Assembly (NCBI RefSeq): GCF_020080835.1
Contig: NC_058165.1
Span: forward strand, 1,233,967 to 1,297,966
Source: Cotesia glomerata
Lineage: Eukaryota; Arthropoda; Insecta; Hymenoptera; Braconidae
Length of the DNA: 64,000 nucleotides
Direction: 5' to 3'
The notes beneath the pieces were generated by a model. The model searched no databases. It was not told the DNA's origin and saw nothing but the letters and a program-made list of their open reading frames with translations. The translations under genes were made by a program, and so were the position numbers. Positions 12,247 through 23,276 of this stretch are shown piece after piece; the stretch's first letter is position 1; each line of letters opens with the position of its first letter.

Positions 12247-12310
<64 letters not shown>
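10874..12310. repeat. Palindromic satellite units interrupted by a 0.92-kb element
   Basis: One unit of the window-wide palindromic satellite (10874-11115), an inserted element (11121-12040), then the rest of a unit and a further half unit ending in a (TA)n run. Arms carry AAGCTCATCCCGATG and GAGTACCCACAT on the left and their reverse complements on the right. Confidence 0.8.
11121..12040. mobile_element. Inverted-repeat element (family K), copy 1
   Basis: Ends are TGAGTGATTTTCTGTAAGGA and, in reverse complement, ATGGGTGATTCTCTTCAAGGA. The interior repeats AGGGGACTG four times (near 11305, 11461, 11647, 11850) and ends with CCTGGGACAGTG. A near copy is at 50849-51778, inserted in the same satellite context. 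No coding frame. Confidence 0.65.
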
Positions 12311-12349
12311 ATGCAATATATGGATAATAAATTTAATGATAAGAATTTA

Positions 12350-12762
12350 AGATAACATAAATATTTAATTGAAAAAAAATCCCACAATTATAATGATAAT
12401 TATTGAAAATTTGTTTTCAAATTGGAAAAATATTTTTATTTTATTCAACGATAAAATTTTATCAACTTATTGATTTAATCTCGTCAATTTTCCTTGTAAT
12501 AAATTTGCCATATTTATATTCAGTGAAAAATTTTGATTTTTTAACAAATCTCGGTTCAACCATTGGCCGGAGAAAATTTTTTATTTACATTCAAAAAATA
12601 ATTTATTAATGACAAAAAATTAAAATATTTCACCAGCTTGAAAAATTATTATTTAAATAAATATTGTCTGACCTCAATAAAAATTTCGCGCTGCAATGCG
12701 ACTTCTCACTAGTGTATAAGTCAAAAAATTTTCAAATTAATTTCAAAAAGAAAATTGTTGTA
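12350..12762 (+). promoter_or_regulatory. Promoter region of lipocalin 3
   Basis: Matches the lipocalin 2 upstream region over several hundred bases. The shared block CTTCTCACTAGTGTATAAG (12702-12720) contains a TATA-like GTATAAG at 12714-12720, about 45 nt before the start codon. Confidence 0.5.
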
Positions 12763-15700
12763 ATGTTGCGCGTTGTAATTTATTTGTGCTTGATCGTTGG
12801 CGCTTTTGCCTTTAATTTGGAGCCTGGTGTATGCCCGTCGATTCCTTATCAAGATCAGTTCATTCCTTCTAAGGTAAGTTTTTATTTTTTAATTTATTTA
12901 GAAAAAAATTAAAATTAAAGAACTTGATATTTGTCTTTAGTTGGAAGGCAGATGGTACAAGTATTTATATATTCAATCTATTTTTGACGATAAATCCATA
13001 TGCCAAGGCGTTGATATTGCACCGTTTGTTGGCAGTAACACGAATATTGTTTTCTTTGATCATTCAAATCTGTAAGGAAAGTTTTTAATTATTTATATAT
13101 TAAGAAATTTATTTATTTATTAATTAATTAATTGATTTATTTCAATATATCATAAGCATGAAAATATAGACAAACGCTAGCATTCAAGCGCGCGCTAGCG
13201 CGCGCAAAATTCAGTTCTGGTATTTAAAAAAAATCGTCTTAAGGTGGTTCGATTGAATCTAATGTAAAAAATAATTTCCAACTTTGAGCTTTGAAATTAA
13301 GTATACGTATAAATAAATACGTTATTTATCTAATCCCAAAATTAAAAAAAGATTCACCGTTGAGTTACTTAGATATTAAATTTTAAAAATCACATATTTT
13401 CCCGAGTCGAAACTTAAATCGTAGATTCAACGTATCGAACGTTCAAATCGTAGGTTGAGCGTATTAGACGTTGAAAACGTAGGATCAACGTATTGAACGT
13501 TGAAATCGTCATTTGAACGTAATGAACGTAAAAACCGTATGTTGAACGTACCCAACGTATTATAAATGTGAAGAGAACCAATAATTGGTGAAAATAGTAA
13601 TATTAAAACTGCTCAAATAACTACACATTTTTAATTTTCTTAGCGGGAAGTTAAAAATTTTAATTTTTTTTTGTAAAAATCCACTGGTACAAAATTTTAT
13701 AAGATTGTATAAAAAGTTATCATTTTATATACAGATTTATGAGGCCATTTTTTGTATAAAATCGTATGAATGATATTTCATAAAATTTTACATAATTTTG
13801 GAAACCATTCCGAGGGTAAAAAATTTTGATAAAGCATTTCCGTCAAAAAAATGGTAAATTTAAGCTAAGAAATGTAAAATCTCCCTAACAGAACTGAAAA
13901 AAAAATTTTTCTTGTCCATTTACGTTTCAAACATGTGTAGTTATTTGAGTAGTTTTAATATTACTTATTTTCACCCATTATTGGTTCTCTTCACATTTAT
14001 AATACGTTGGATACGTTCAGCATACGTTATTAACGTCCATTACGTTCTAATGACGATTTTAACGTTCAATACGTTGATCCTACACGGGAAAAAATTTCTG
14101 GGAAAATTTCCGATACAACTATTGTAAAGCTGGACTATACTTTTATTACTATTAATTGTCAAATATTTTAGAAGAAAAAATACTATTTATTCATGAAAAA
14201 ATACAATATTACTATTGTAAAAAGTAAGAGATTAAAATTTCCAGTGCTGCCTCTGTATCTTTCCAATAGAACTATAGCAAATTTTACAATAGTTGAATTG
14301 GAATGTTTCTCAATTAGTGTGAGTGATGGGCGTGCACAGCGCTAGACTCCGAGTTTATGTAAATGTTAAAGGATATGGGTCTCAGTTTACCTCGGATAGC
14401 GTAGAGGGAGAGTCTCTGGCTGCCAACACAGAGTTCTGGGTTCGATTCCCAGATAGCACGAAAATCTCGGTTTCTTTTTTCGATTACTGTACAGGTACCA
14501 ATGAGTCCAACCTTCTATTTCTCTCCCTCCCTAATATTTCTTTTAAAAAAACGAACTGTGAATTTTTACAATAATTGAATTGTAAAGTTCACAAACACAT
14601 ATTGTATAATTTGCTCTATAGTATTCGACTTTTTAAGACTCTTGCTAGTCTTATTTGTTGGATAAAATTTACAATAGTAGATCGTAAAAATTACTAAATG
14701 AGAAGTATAGTCCACCGTTACTATTTTATTTAGTAAAAATTACAATAGTAAAATAGTAAAAATTCCTTCAATTTTATTTCCGTGTACGTTTTCAACGTCT
14801 AATACGCTCAACCTACGATTTGAACGTTCAATACGTTGAATCTACGATTTAAATTTCGACTCGGGTTATCTCCTTATACACGGGCTCTTATGGCGGACAA
14901 ACGTTTTGTCGAGACTTTAATTATTTTTTCTCAATACTAACCTCCCAACTTTAACGGATAAAAAATTATACACAAGAAACTTGGATTATTGCAAAATATA
15001 CAAACAATTTGATAATAATACATTACCGATATAATTTTTGAAATATTTAAAGTCAAATTTAATGTTTGTAACTGGTTTATCGTCAGCCATTTATTCGAAT
15101 AAAGATTTGACAACATCGCGTCAACAACTGAGAAAAAACAAAAGGATAGAAATATAGTTGCAGAGAGAGAAATGTTTAACTCACACACTCATCCACGTCT
15201 CTGTTATGGGTATAATCAAGCGCGCTATTGCCAAATCTGTTTATTTATTCCGGCAAGTAATAAATACCAAAGTCAATTTATTACTTTACTTTATTAAATC
15301 AGTAAAACTTATTAATTATTAAATTGTTTAAATTATTTTAAATAAAAATAAAGAATTTTTACGAATATTGGGAAGACTAAAATTTAAAAACAATTTTTAA
15401 ATTATTTTAACTCATTAGTTACGCTAGAACTTCCTCAAAAGAGTCTTAAAAAAGTTGTTTGTTTAATATTTTAAACGCGACGTAAACCAAGACTTTTTTA
15501 AGACGACAAAATAAAATTACGAGAGAAAATTTGTTATAAAAATTAATTTTTATACGGTTTTGCGAGTTTTTAAAGGACTTTTTAAGGGGATCCAAGTAAC
15601 CTCCTAGTGTAAAGAGTGTCTATAAAAAAATAATACGTAGAAATACTTTTGTTATCTTAAAATTGATTTTTAAATTAATTAATAACATTTGTTGAGGAAA

Positions 15701-17483
15701 TTTCCGATAGATTTACTCATTAAATAATTATTAACACTTAGTTGACTAATAAAACAATATAGCACTCTGAATTACCGGCATACATTTGACAACACAAAAA
15801 GAGTGTCCCTAACCTTAAAATCTATTTATGTTTACTGTCTAACTAAAATGACTAAGATGTTCTAGCATTTAAAAAACCTTGGTTACTTATGCGCATTGGT
15901 AACTAAGCAAGCGGTGTTGCCAAGTCAAATACAAGACTTTAAACAACGCAAGTTCCCAGTGATTTTTCATAAAAAATATAAAATATCTCCGTAATACCTT
16001 CGGAAAGCTACTTTTTTATCGTTTTAATCTTTAGCTTATTATTTTTTCAATCAAATTCAATGAAAATAAAATTATTTTTTAATCGTTAATTGCATTAAAT
16101 TCTTAACCAAATACACGGCTGGTGGAATCTCCATTTTACATGTAAAAATTACAATTTTAAAACCTAATTATTTGATTAGATATCCCGGAAACTTACCGTT
16201 TTTTAATTTTTTTATTAATTATTAGATTGAATTTATAAATTTTCAGGAAGTTTTAAAAATTTGACTATTTCGCATAGATCTCCTTAAATACTCAGATTTT
16301 AAAATTCCAACTACGAGAGCCGTAGCCACCTAGTGGGATTTTTTCAAACTAACTTTTTGATCCAATTTATTTTTTATTATTAAAAAGATCCAAGTAACCT
16401 TCTAGTGTAAAGAGCGTCTATAAAAAAATAATACGTAGAAATACTTTTGTTATCTTAAAATTAGTTTTTAAATTATTTAATAACATTTGTTAAGGAAATT
16501 TCCGATAAATTTACTCATTAAATAATTATTAACATTAAATTGACTAATAAAACAATATAGCACTCTGAATTACCGGCATACATTCGACAACACAAAAAGA
16601 GTGTCCCTAACCTTAAAATCTATTTATGTTTACTGTCTAACTAAAATGACTAAGATGTTCTAGCATTTAAAAAACCTTGGTAACTTATGCGCATGCGTAA
16701 CTAAGCAAGCGGTGTTGCCAAGTCAAATACAAGACTTTAAACAACGCAAGTTCCCAGTGATTTTTCATAAAAAATATAAAATATCTCCGTAATACCTTCG
16801 GAAAGCTACTTTTTTTATCGTTTTAATCTTTAGCTTATTATTTTTTCAATCAAATTCAATGAAAATAAAATTATTTTTTAAATCGTTAATTGCATTTAAT
16901 TCTTAACCAAATACCAGCTGGTGGAATCTCCATTCATGAATAAATTAAAATTTTCAAATTTTATTATTTGACTACTGTTATAATTTTTTTATTAATTATT
17001 AGGCTACGTAGATTGAATTTACAAATTTTCAAGAAGTTTTAAAAATATTTTCTTTTAATTTAATATTAATAATAACAAAATTGATCTTTGATTCTTAGAT
17101 CCAAAATGACGTCAAGAATAGTCGTCGAAGCCCATTTTGACCACAGTAGAATAACCAATCAACTGCACGCCCCAGGCTTCGGGATCATGGAGAACGAATT
17201 GCACATCCTCGATACAGATTATTACAACTATTTTATAATTATTGGCTGTGAAGAGTTTGGCAATCAACAGTAAGTTCTTGCAATTTTTTGTCGCCATTGT
17301 TATGATGTCTAATTGTCAATCTACTGTTCTAGCTTGCTCCAGCTCTGGGTTGATACCAGAGAGATAAATCCGAAGATGAATATAACTATGAAAGTTAATC
17401 AAGCATTGAAGAACAACGGTATGTCACCAAATATTAACTTGGTTCAGGTTGACAACAGAAATTGCGGGTTTAAATCTTATTAA
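12763..17483 (+). CDS. Secreted lipocalin (apolipoprotein D-like), paralogue 3
   Basis: Exons 12763-12873, 12941-13071, 17099-17269 and 17333-17483 give 187 aa. The signal peptide spans about residues 1-16. GVCPSIP contains Cys24, GRWY is at 40-43, SIC is Cys58, the exon 3 block reads DTDYYNYF followed by GC (Cys131), and NC is Cys182. The four-cysteine pattern is that expected for apolipoprotein D-type lipocalins (two disulphides, known for the family). Intron 1 is short, as the ancestral intron probably was. Intron 2 is 4 kb and holds two sets of transposons, one nested three deep. AATAAA is at 17581. Function beyond ligand binding is not inferable. Confidence 0.88.
13146..13215. repeat. 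GCGCGC-palindrome repeat, copy 2
   Basis: ATATATCATAAGCATGAAAATATA precedes a GC palindrome AAGCGCGCGCTAGCGCGCGC. The same flank plus palindrome occurs at about 56850-56910. It is a dispersed short repeat at the left edge of the intron 2 insertions. Confidence 0.55.
14083..14784. mobile_element. CACGGGAAA element (family E), innermost insertion
   Basis: Inverted ends CACGGGAAAAAATT and AATTTTATTTCCGTG, each flanked by TA (14081-14082, 14785-14786), fit a TA target duplication. Contains TACAATAGT/ACTATTGTA subterminal repeats and a tRNA-like stretch at about 14393-14460. Confidence 0.7.
14393..14460 (+). repeat. tRNA-like module inside family E element
   Basis: A-box-like GGATAGCGTAGAGGGAGAG, a possible anticodon stem CTCTG/CAGAG around GCTGCCAACA, and B box TGGGTTCGATTCCCAGA, in tRNA order. 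The acceptor stem is not convincing, so it is a tRNA-derived segment rather than a gene. Confidence 0.45.
15582..17048 (-). mobile_element. Inverted copy of the family A pair
   Basis: Copies at 15582-16287 and 16380-about 17048, with the same 93-bp linker as at 1049-1141 but reversed. The second copy lacks the last 30 or so bases of its inner terminus. It sits directly before lipocalin 3 exon 3. Confidence 0.7.
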
Positions 17484-17899
17484 TACTGTACGACGTCTTT
17501 AATAAGTTTACATTGTTAAGAAATATTTTTTATTTTAAAAAAATATCGAGAAAAATAAATAAAATTTAATATTCATTTTCAATAAAGATAATTTTGTTTT
17601 AAATTAAAATTCCTTAAAAATTAAAATTAATTTTTTTTATCCCTACTTTAAATAATTATAATTATATTCCTCAAAAATTATAAATTATTTTTAATTTTTT
17701 TATTTCGCCATCAAAAGATAAAAATTATAACAAAGCAAAAATTTTGCAATTTATTTAACTTCAAATAATTACACTTAAGCAATTATTAATCTAAAATTAT
17801 CTTTTTATCTGAGATAAAGTGCCGTCAAGCTTACAATTTGTCATATTAGTCGAACAAATTACAGAAACAGTTCAAAAAGTAACTTAGTACTGAAGAAAC
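17484..17899. other. Spacer between lipocalins 3 and 4
   Basis: Only about 416 bp, AT-rich. Contains AATAAA for lipocalin 3 (17581) and must include the lipocalin 4 promoter. The TTCAAAAAGTAACTT shortly before the start codon is shared with lipocalin 2. Confidence 0.5.
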
Positions 17900-20800
17900 A
17901 TGTTGCGAGTTGCAATTTTTTTGTGTTTAATAGCCGGTGCTATTGCTCTGGTATTAGATGTCGGTCCCTGTCCGATAATACCTAAGCAGTACGTCGATCT
18001 TACTAGAGTAAGTAATAATTTTATTTAATTGAACAGAAAGTAAAGAAAGTATTCCGCGGTATGAGGCGTGCAATAACACTGATAGAAGGATTTATTAAGG
18101 ATTAATAATTTAATTTATTTGAAGACAAGTATTTAATTTATTAAATTTTGATAAATATTTTTTAAAATTCAATAAATATTTATTTGGGAGAAAAATACTT
18201 TTATTAATAATCAATAAGTATTTATTAATAGTTAAAAAATATTCATTAACAGTTAATAAATATTTTGTTGAGTGAATTTGTTTGGCTTGCAATTTTATAT
18301 GATATAAAGATTGCTTAGAAAGAAAAATCATCTTTATAAATTATTTGGATTAATTATATTACATTATAATAACGTTTCTTGTAAAATAGCAAATTCTATC
18401 ACAGCTCATAATTATCTTTTATATTTTTAAATATTAAAAACGTTAATTTATTTAGTGAATTTAATTATTGTCATGTATTCCAGCTGTAGAGTTATAAAAA
18501 GTGTCAAAAGAAAATTATTTTTGCTTTTTCTTTTAAATAAATATTTGTTAACAGTTAATAAATTGTACTTAATAAATTACTTATTAACTGTTAATGAATA
18601 TTTGTTAACTGTTAATAAATATTTATTAAATCCTATGATGTTAAAAAATCATTTATTAACAGTTAATAAAGCTTATTAAATATAAACAAATACAAGGTTG
18701 GCAATAGCCTAATCGGCTCGGTACCTGCATTTCGAAAGAGTGGGACCAGGGTTCGATTCCGGCGCGCACCAATATTTTTCAATGATTATAAACTAAGAAT
18801 ATGTGCGTTTCATTGCCAGCCTCTGTACCGGTCGGGTTTTCTGTGGTTTTCCCGTATAGTTATGGAGGTAAAATGTCATTATAGAAGTACCTCCATACTA
18901 TTTAAGACGGTAATGCAAATGCAGGTACTGGTTATAACGCGTAAGTCGGCCACAGTCGCAGCACATGTGTGTCGGGCATGAAAAAAAAAAATCCCGACAT
19001 GCAGGGGGGTGGGGACGAAAAAGTGGTTGAGAGTTATAATGACGGGGTTGAGAGATTATATTGCGGAGAAAAAAGTGGAGAGACAATAACTCCCCACCCT
19101 CCCTTGTAAAACACTCTACAGTGATACAAGTTGTGAAGATATTCAAGAATTTATTTGTTTTTATTATTATTATTATTTAAATGTTCTAAATGTTATAAAA
19201 TATTCAATAAAAAAGTTTAAAATGAAATTAAATTAGCTAGATTATTTTTAGTTCCTGATCCACCGCTAGAGCGCGAAAAATTCGGTTACGCGTCCGTTCG
19301 AAGACTGTTGTTCCAAAATTGTTAAAAGCAATTTTAAAAACACTTTTGAACAACCTGATTCCGATCAGAGATTTTATCTGTCTTGAGTTCACTAGTCGCT
19401 GGATTGTGTTCTCGCCAATCAATTTACTTTGAGTTTGGTCCGCTGGGATAAAATCAAGGTAAGTCGATTTCACATTAATTAATATTTTAGTTAGTGCGTG
19501 TCGTTGGATACACACTTGCTAAAAAATTAATTATTACTCTCCCAGAACCTTCGGCCTTCTGCCGAGATACTGTTGGTACGCAAACCGAGTAGGTGGGGCA
19601 AGAAGGATTTGATCCGCTTGTGCCTGGGAATAGAGTCAGAGACTCCTGGACGACGCCGAGTCACCAGGAAGGGGGAGCTAGCTTTGAGTTCACTTAGTTC
19701 GCGATTTGATTTACCGACCGTCCGTTTATAATCGATCATTTAAGTTCCGTTAAAATTATTTCTTGTAAAGAATTGCATTACTCTGTATTTATTTTATTAA
19801 ATTATATTTTCATAATCAACTGTCAAAGACAATGAAGTTTATTATTAATTATTTATTCGATCAATATTTCCTCAATAAATTGACCCTGGTTCCGGCGAGC
19901 TTACGAGCTGAGGATTTACCTGTTACAAAGTAAAACCATCCTCAATTATAACCTCATTATAAACAAATCCTTTAATCAGTGTATAATAGTATATTGTGTG
20001 ACTAGGGATGAAACAAAACGATTTCAGACCAGAGTGAAGTTGCCTGCCCGAGCGAAGCGAGGGCTGGCATCACTCGGTCTGAAATCGTGTTTCATCCCGC
20101 GTCACACATTATATTTTTCATATAAGTTGCATTAAAAATGCTAGTTTCAATGTCTGGAGCCAACCAGAACTAGATAGTTTCAGACGAACAGCGAAAATAC
20201 CATTTTATTATGAAACTTATAATAAAATAGAAAGTAATAGTTTATTTTTTACCAAACATTATTCGTAAATTGACAAGTTTTCTTTTATCATTCTTATTTA
20301 TGCTTAATAACAGAATTATAATATGTCAGTTCAGTTAACGGTTAGAATGACAATTATAAAGGTATAAAATAAACAAACAATTGATAGGATTGAAAATAAA
20401 GTTGCAACTTCACCTCGCGGACAGAAAATCGTCATTTTCTGTCCGCCGGGAAGAAATAATTGATACCTGCCCGGCACAGTCGCATTGGTCTGAAATTGTC
20501 TAGTTTCGGTTGGCTCAACAGGCATTGAATAGTATATTACACACCTAGGGAAGTAAAGTAAGAAATGTCTCAGATCACATGTAATTGTCGGCCGAGGCGA
20601 AGCCGAGGTTGACAAACATGTGATCTGAGGCTTTCTTATTTACTTCCCGTGGAGTGTATACTATTTTTTTGCTCGACGAAGGCAGAAAGCGGCACTTTCG
20701 TTTAGCGCAGCGGGCCGAAAGTTGACGCTTTCTGCCCGTCGAGCAAAAAACTCACATTTTCAATGCAGGTTATATGAAAAATCTATTTTTCAGACAGGCG

Positions 20801-22870
20801 GCAGATGGTTTATGAACCAACACAGCAGCAACATTGCTGATAACTCATCCATATGTCAGACGCTTTACATCCACCCGTCTGATAACGGAGTTTCAAAAAT
20901 TGTTTTTTCTGATATTTCAACGCTGTAAGGAAAATTTTGATAATTTATAAATATATTTATTGAATACTATAAAAAGTTTTCTGATAAAAAAAATAACTTC
21001 ATTAAAGAAAAATATTCTTGCTTCAAGAAAATTATTTTGAAGAGAACTAGTTGTCTTATTTCAAGAAATTCTTGTCTTGATTTAATGTTTCTTGGAGCGA
21101 GAGATCTAATCACTCCGATCGATAAAATTTTTACGAAGTTCAAGACTATATTATCTTCGATCGATACAAGTGAATTCTTTATTAAAAAACGATTCTCTTC
21201 AATAAACAATTATTTTATTTCATTTAAAGAATTATTGATTGTTGATTCAAAAGCTAATTTTTTTATTTATAATGTTATAAGTTTAAGTCAGAAAAAAACT
21301 TTGAAGTTAAAAAATTTTTATTTCTCTATTTGCCGACAAAATATTTATTAATACAGAGGATAGCAAAAATACTTAAATTTATATGCTTAAAACAAGTAAA
21401 ATAATATGTTAATTGTGGAGTGGCGCCATACTTGGAACAAGTCGGTAATATCTTGAACCAACGTTACCGTCTATCTTAATTCTCGAGAAAGAAATTCTTG
21501 GGCGACAGTTGTGTATATCTTATTTTAAAACAACCAAGTTTCTTGATTCGAGAATCAATTTATTAAGTTAAAAGGATTTAATCACTTAAAACAACAATGA
21601 CATTTTGAAGAAAAAGTTTTTCTGTAAGGAGGTTCGAGCGAATCTAATGTAAAAAATAATTTCCAACTTTGAGCTTTGAAATTAAATATACGTATAAATA
21701 AATACGTAATTTATCTAATCCCAAAATTAAAAAAAGATTCACCGTTTAGTTACTTAGGTATTAAATTTTAAAAATCACATATTTTATCTCCTTATACACG
21801 GGCTCTTATGGCGGACAAACGTTTTGTCGAGACTAATTATTTTTTGTCAATATTAACCTCCCAACTTTAACGGATAAAAAATTATACACAAGAAACTTGG
21901 GTTATTGCAAAATATAAAAACAATTTAATAATAATACATTACCGATATAATTTTTGAAATATTTAAAGTCAAATTTAATGTTTGTAACTGGCTTATCGTC
22001 AGCCATTTATTCGAATAAAGATTTGACAACATCGCGTCAACAGTTGAGAAAAAACAAAAGGATAGAAATATAGTTTCAGAGAGAGAAATGTTTAACTCAA
22101 ACACTCAACTACGTCTCAGGTTATGGGTATAAGCAAACGCGCTATTGCCAAATCTGTTTATTTATTCCGGCAAGTAATAAATACCAAAGTCATTTTATTA
22201 CTTTACTTTATTAAGTAAGTAAAAATCATCAATTATTAAATTGTTTAAATTATTTCAAATTAAAATAGAGAATTTTGCCGAATATTGGAAAGACTAAAAT
22301 TAAAAAAAAATTTTAACACTATTTTGACTCATTAGTTACGCTCGAACTTCCTTAATCAAGTCATTTTTTTATCAGTGTTCAAATTTTCTGATAATCATTG
22401 TATATATGTCTGAATTAAAATTGAGTTATATTTATTGTTTAGAACCAACAATAAGACTTCGATTGTCATCGAATCTCAAGTTGAAAATGGTGCAATAGCT
22501 AGTAGGATGCACATACCGGGGTTTGGTATTACAGAGAGCATGAGCCACGTTTTGGAAACGGATTATACCAGTTATGCGATAAATGTCGCTTGCAATGATT
22601 TTGGAAGTTATCAGTAAGTATATTTGCAACATTTAACGTCCCAAATTTCGAAAGAGAGGATAAAAAATCATTTTATGAGTCATTAGTTTTGAAAGTACTT
22701 ATTGTTTCATAAATTGTTTCAGCTTGTTCCAGGTTTTTGTTAACACCCGATCGCCCAAATTACCTTCGAGTATGAATATGACTAGCATAGTCGACAAAGC
22801 ATTGAAGAAAAAAGATTTAAAGCCTGTGCCAATGACTAATGTTGACCACAGTCAATGCTCGTATCAATAA
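17900..22870 (+). CDS. Secreted lipocalin (apolipoprotein D-like), paralogue 4
   Basis: Exons 17900-18007, 20794-20924, 22443-22613 and 22723-22870 give 185 aa. The signal peptide spans about residues 1-16. VGPCP holds Cys24, GGRWF holds the lipocalin tryptophan (Trp41, with Phe rather than Tyr after it), SIC is Cys57, the ETDYTSY block precedes Cys130, and Cys182 is near the end. NKT in exon 3 is an N-glycosylation sequon. Exon 1 length (108 nt) and the VGPCP block tie it to lipocalin 1, whereas 2 and 3 form the other pair. Introns 1 and 2 hold long inverted-repeat elements. AATAAA is at about 22938. Likely an extracellular ligand carrier; the ligand is unknown. Confidence 0.88.
18077..19981. 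mobile_element. Large composite insertion with CACTGAT ends, lipocalin 4 intron 1
   Basis: The left end CACTGATAGAAGGATTTATT and the right end AAATCCTTTAATCAGTG are inverted matches. The left 600 bp consists of TTAATAAATATTTGTTAACAG-like repeats in both orientations, as in the 267-bp element at 24985-25251. The middle (about 18700-19950) is unrelated: a tRNA-like module, then a less AT-rich stretch with two minus-strand open frames (19515-19237 and 19739-19527) that I cannot assign. Treating all of it as one element is an inference. Confidence 0.4.
18697..18773 (+). repeat. tRNA-like module
   Basis: A-box-like ATAGCCTAATCGGC, then B box GGGTTCGATTCCGG about 40 nt on, followed by GCGCACCA. 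The order matches a tRNA but the arms do not fold well. Resembles the head at 3425-3497 (shared TAGCCTA and GGTTCGA). Confidence 0.45.
20004..20752. repeat. Cluster of long hairpins with GCGAAGC loops
   Basis: At about 20004-20100 a stem of GGGATGAAAC..GATTTCAGACC pairs with its complement around CGAGCGAAGCGAGG. At 20546-20651 a different sequence (GGGAAGTAAA..CAGATCACATG) forms the same shape around CCGAGGCGAAGCCGAGG. Smaller hairpins lie at 20411-20450 (GCGGACAGAAAAT) and 20672-20750 (GCTCGACG..GCAGAAAGCG). Flanks such as AGTATATT, CTAGGGA and TTCATATAA/CAATGC recur around them. Confidence 0.65.
20979..22377 (+). mobile_element. Family C element, copy 2, with nested family B
   Basis: Outer ends CTGATAAAAAAAATAACTTC and CAAGTCATTTTTTTATCAG are inverted. 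Interrupted at 21623-22355 by a family B element. The 640-bp outer interior matches 2375-3036 reversed, including strings such as GAGAACTAGTTGTCTTATTT. Confidence 0.7.
21623..22355 (+). mobile_element. TTAA-type element (family B), copy 2, intact length
   Basis: Starts TAAGGAGGTTCGAGCGAATC and ends CGCTCGAACTTCCTTAA, giving clear inverted termini. This is the best reference copy (about 733 bp). No coding capacity. Confidence 0.75.
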
Positions 22871-23276
22871 TTGTGACAATATTTGTTGTAAATTTTGAAG
22901 AAATTAATACAAGTATAAAAACTGTAAAATTGAAGTAAATAAAACCAAAACTGACAATTTAAATACTTTAATTACATGAAAATTGAAGCTTATTTAATAG
23001 ACTTTAACATGAAATTTATTTTTACAGAAAATTGATAAGTTATTTTAATGATAAAATCATCCATAAAAAATCTGTCAATTTTTGGAGATTTGGAAATTTG
23101 AATATTCTGTAATTTATAAACTACTAGACCGATTAAGCTCATCTTTAAACTTGACCTTGATATTTATATGTAGAATAAGTAGGTTAAGTTTGATAAAGAT
23201 CTGTGATAAATTGGAGACGCTATCGTGGTTACAAGCCGCGTTCTATTGTATGTGAGGACAAAATTCTTTGAAATCT
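22871..23276. other. 3' flank of lipocalin 4
   Basis: AT-rich, with a polyadenylation signal near 22938. Beyond it I recognise nothing until the tandem repeat begins. Confidence 0.4.

Larger units (their letters stand above)
13401..14865. mobile_element. CCCGAGTCG inverted-repeat element (family D)
   Basis: Starts CCCGAGTCGAAACTTAAATC and ends with the matching inverted GATTTAAATTTCGACTCGGG. The arms contain many short AACGT/ACGTT repeats (for example GTTGAACGTA, CAACGTATTGAACGTT) that pair between arms. Inserted in family B copy 1 and interrupted by the element at 14083-14784. Confidence 0.7.
13239..15438 (+). mobile_element. TTAA-flanked element (family B), copy 1, with nested insertions
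   Basis: Outer ends are TTAAGGTGGTTCGATTG and GCTAGAACTTCCTCAA, the latter a decayed inverted terminus. The uninterrupted homologue at 21623-22355 is about 730 bp. Here it is split by the CCCGAGTCG element (13401-14865), which is itself split by 14083-14784. Confidence 0.75.

Noticed and set aside
12403..12609. 68-codon frame upstream of lipocalin 3
   Set aside because: It falls in the promoter region shared with lipocalin 2, is AT-rich, and has no recognisable feature.
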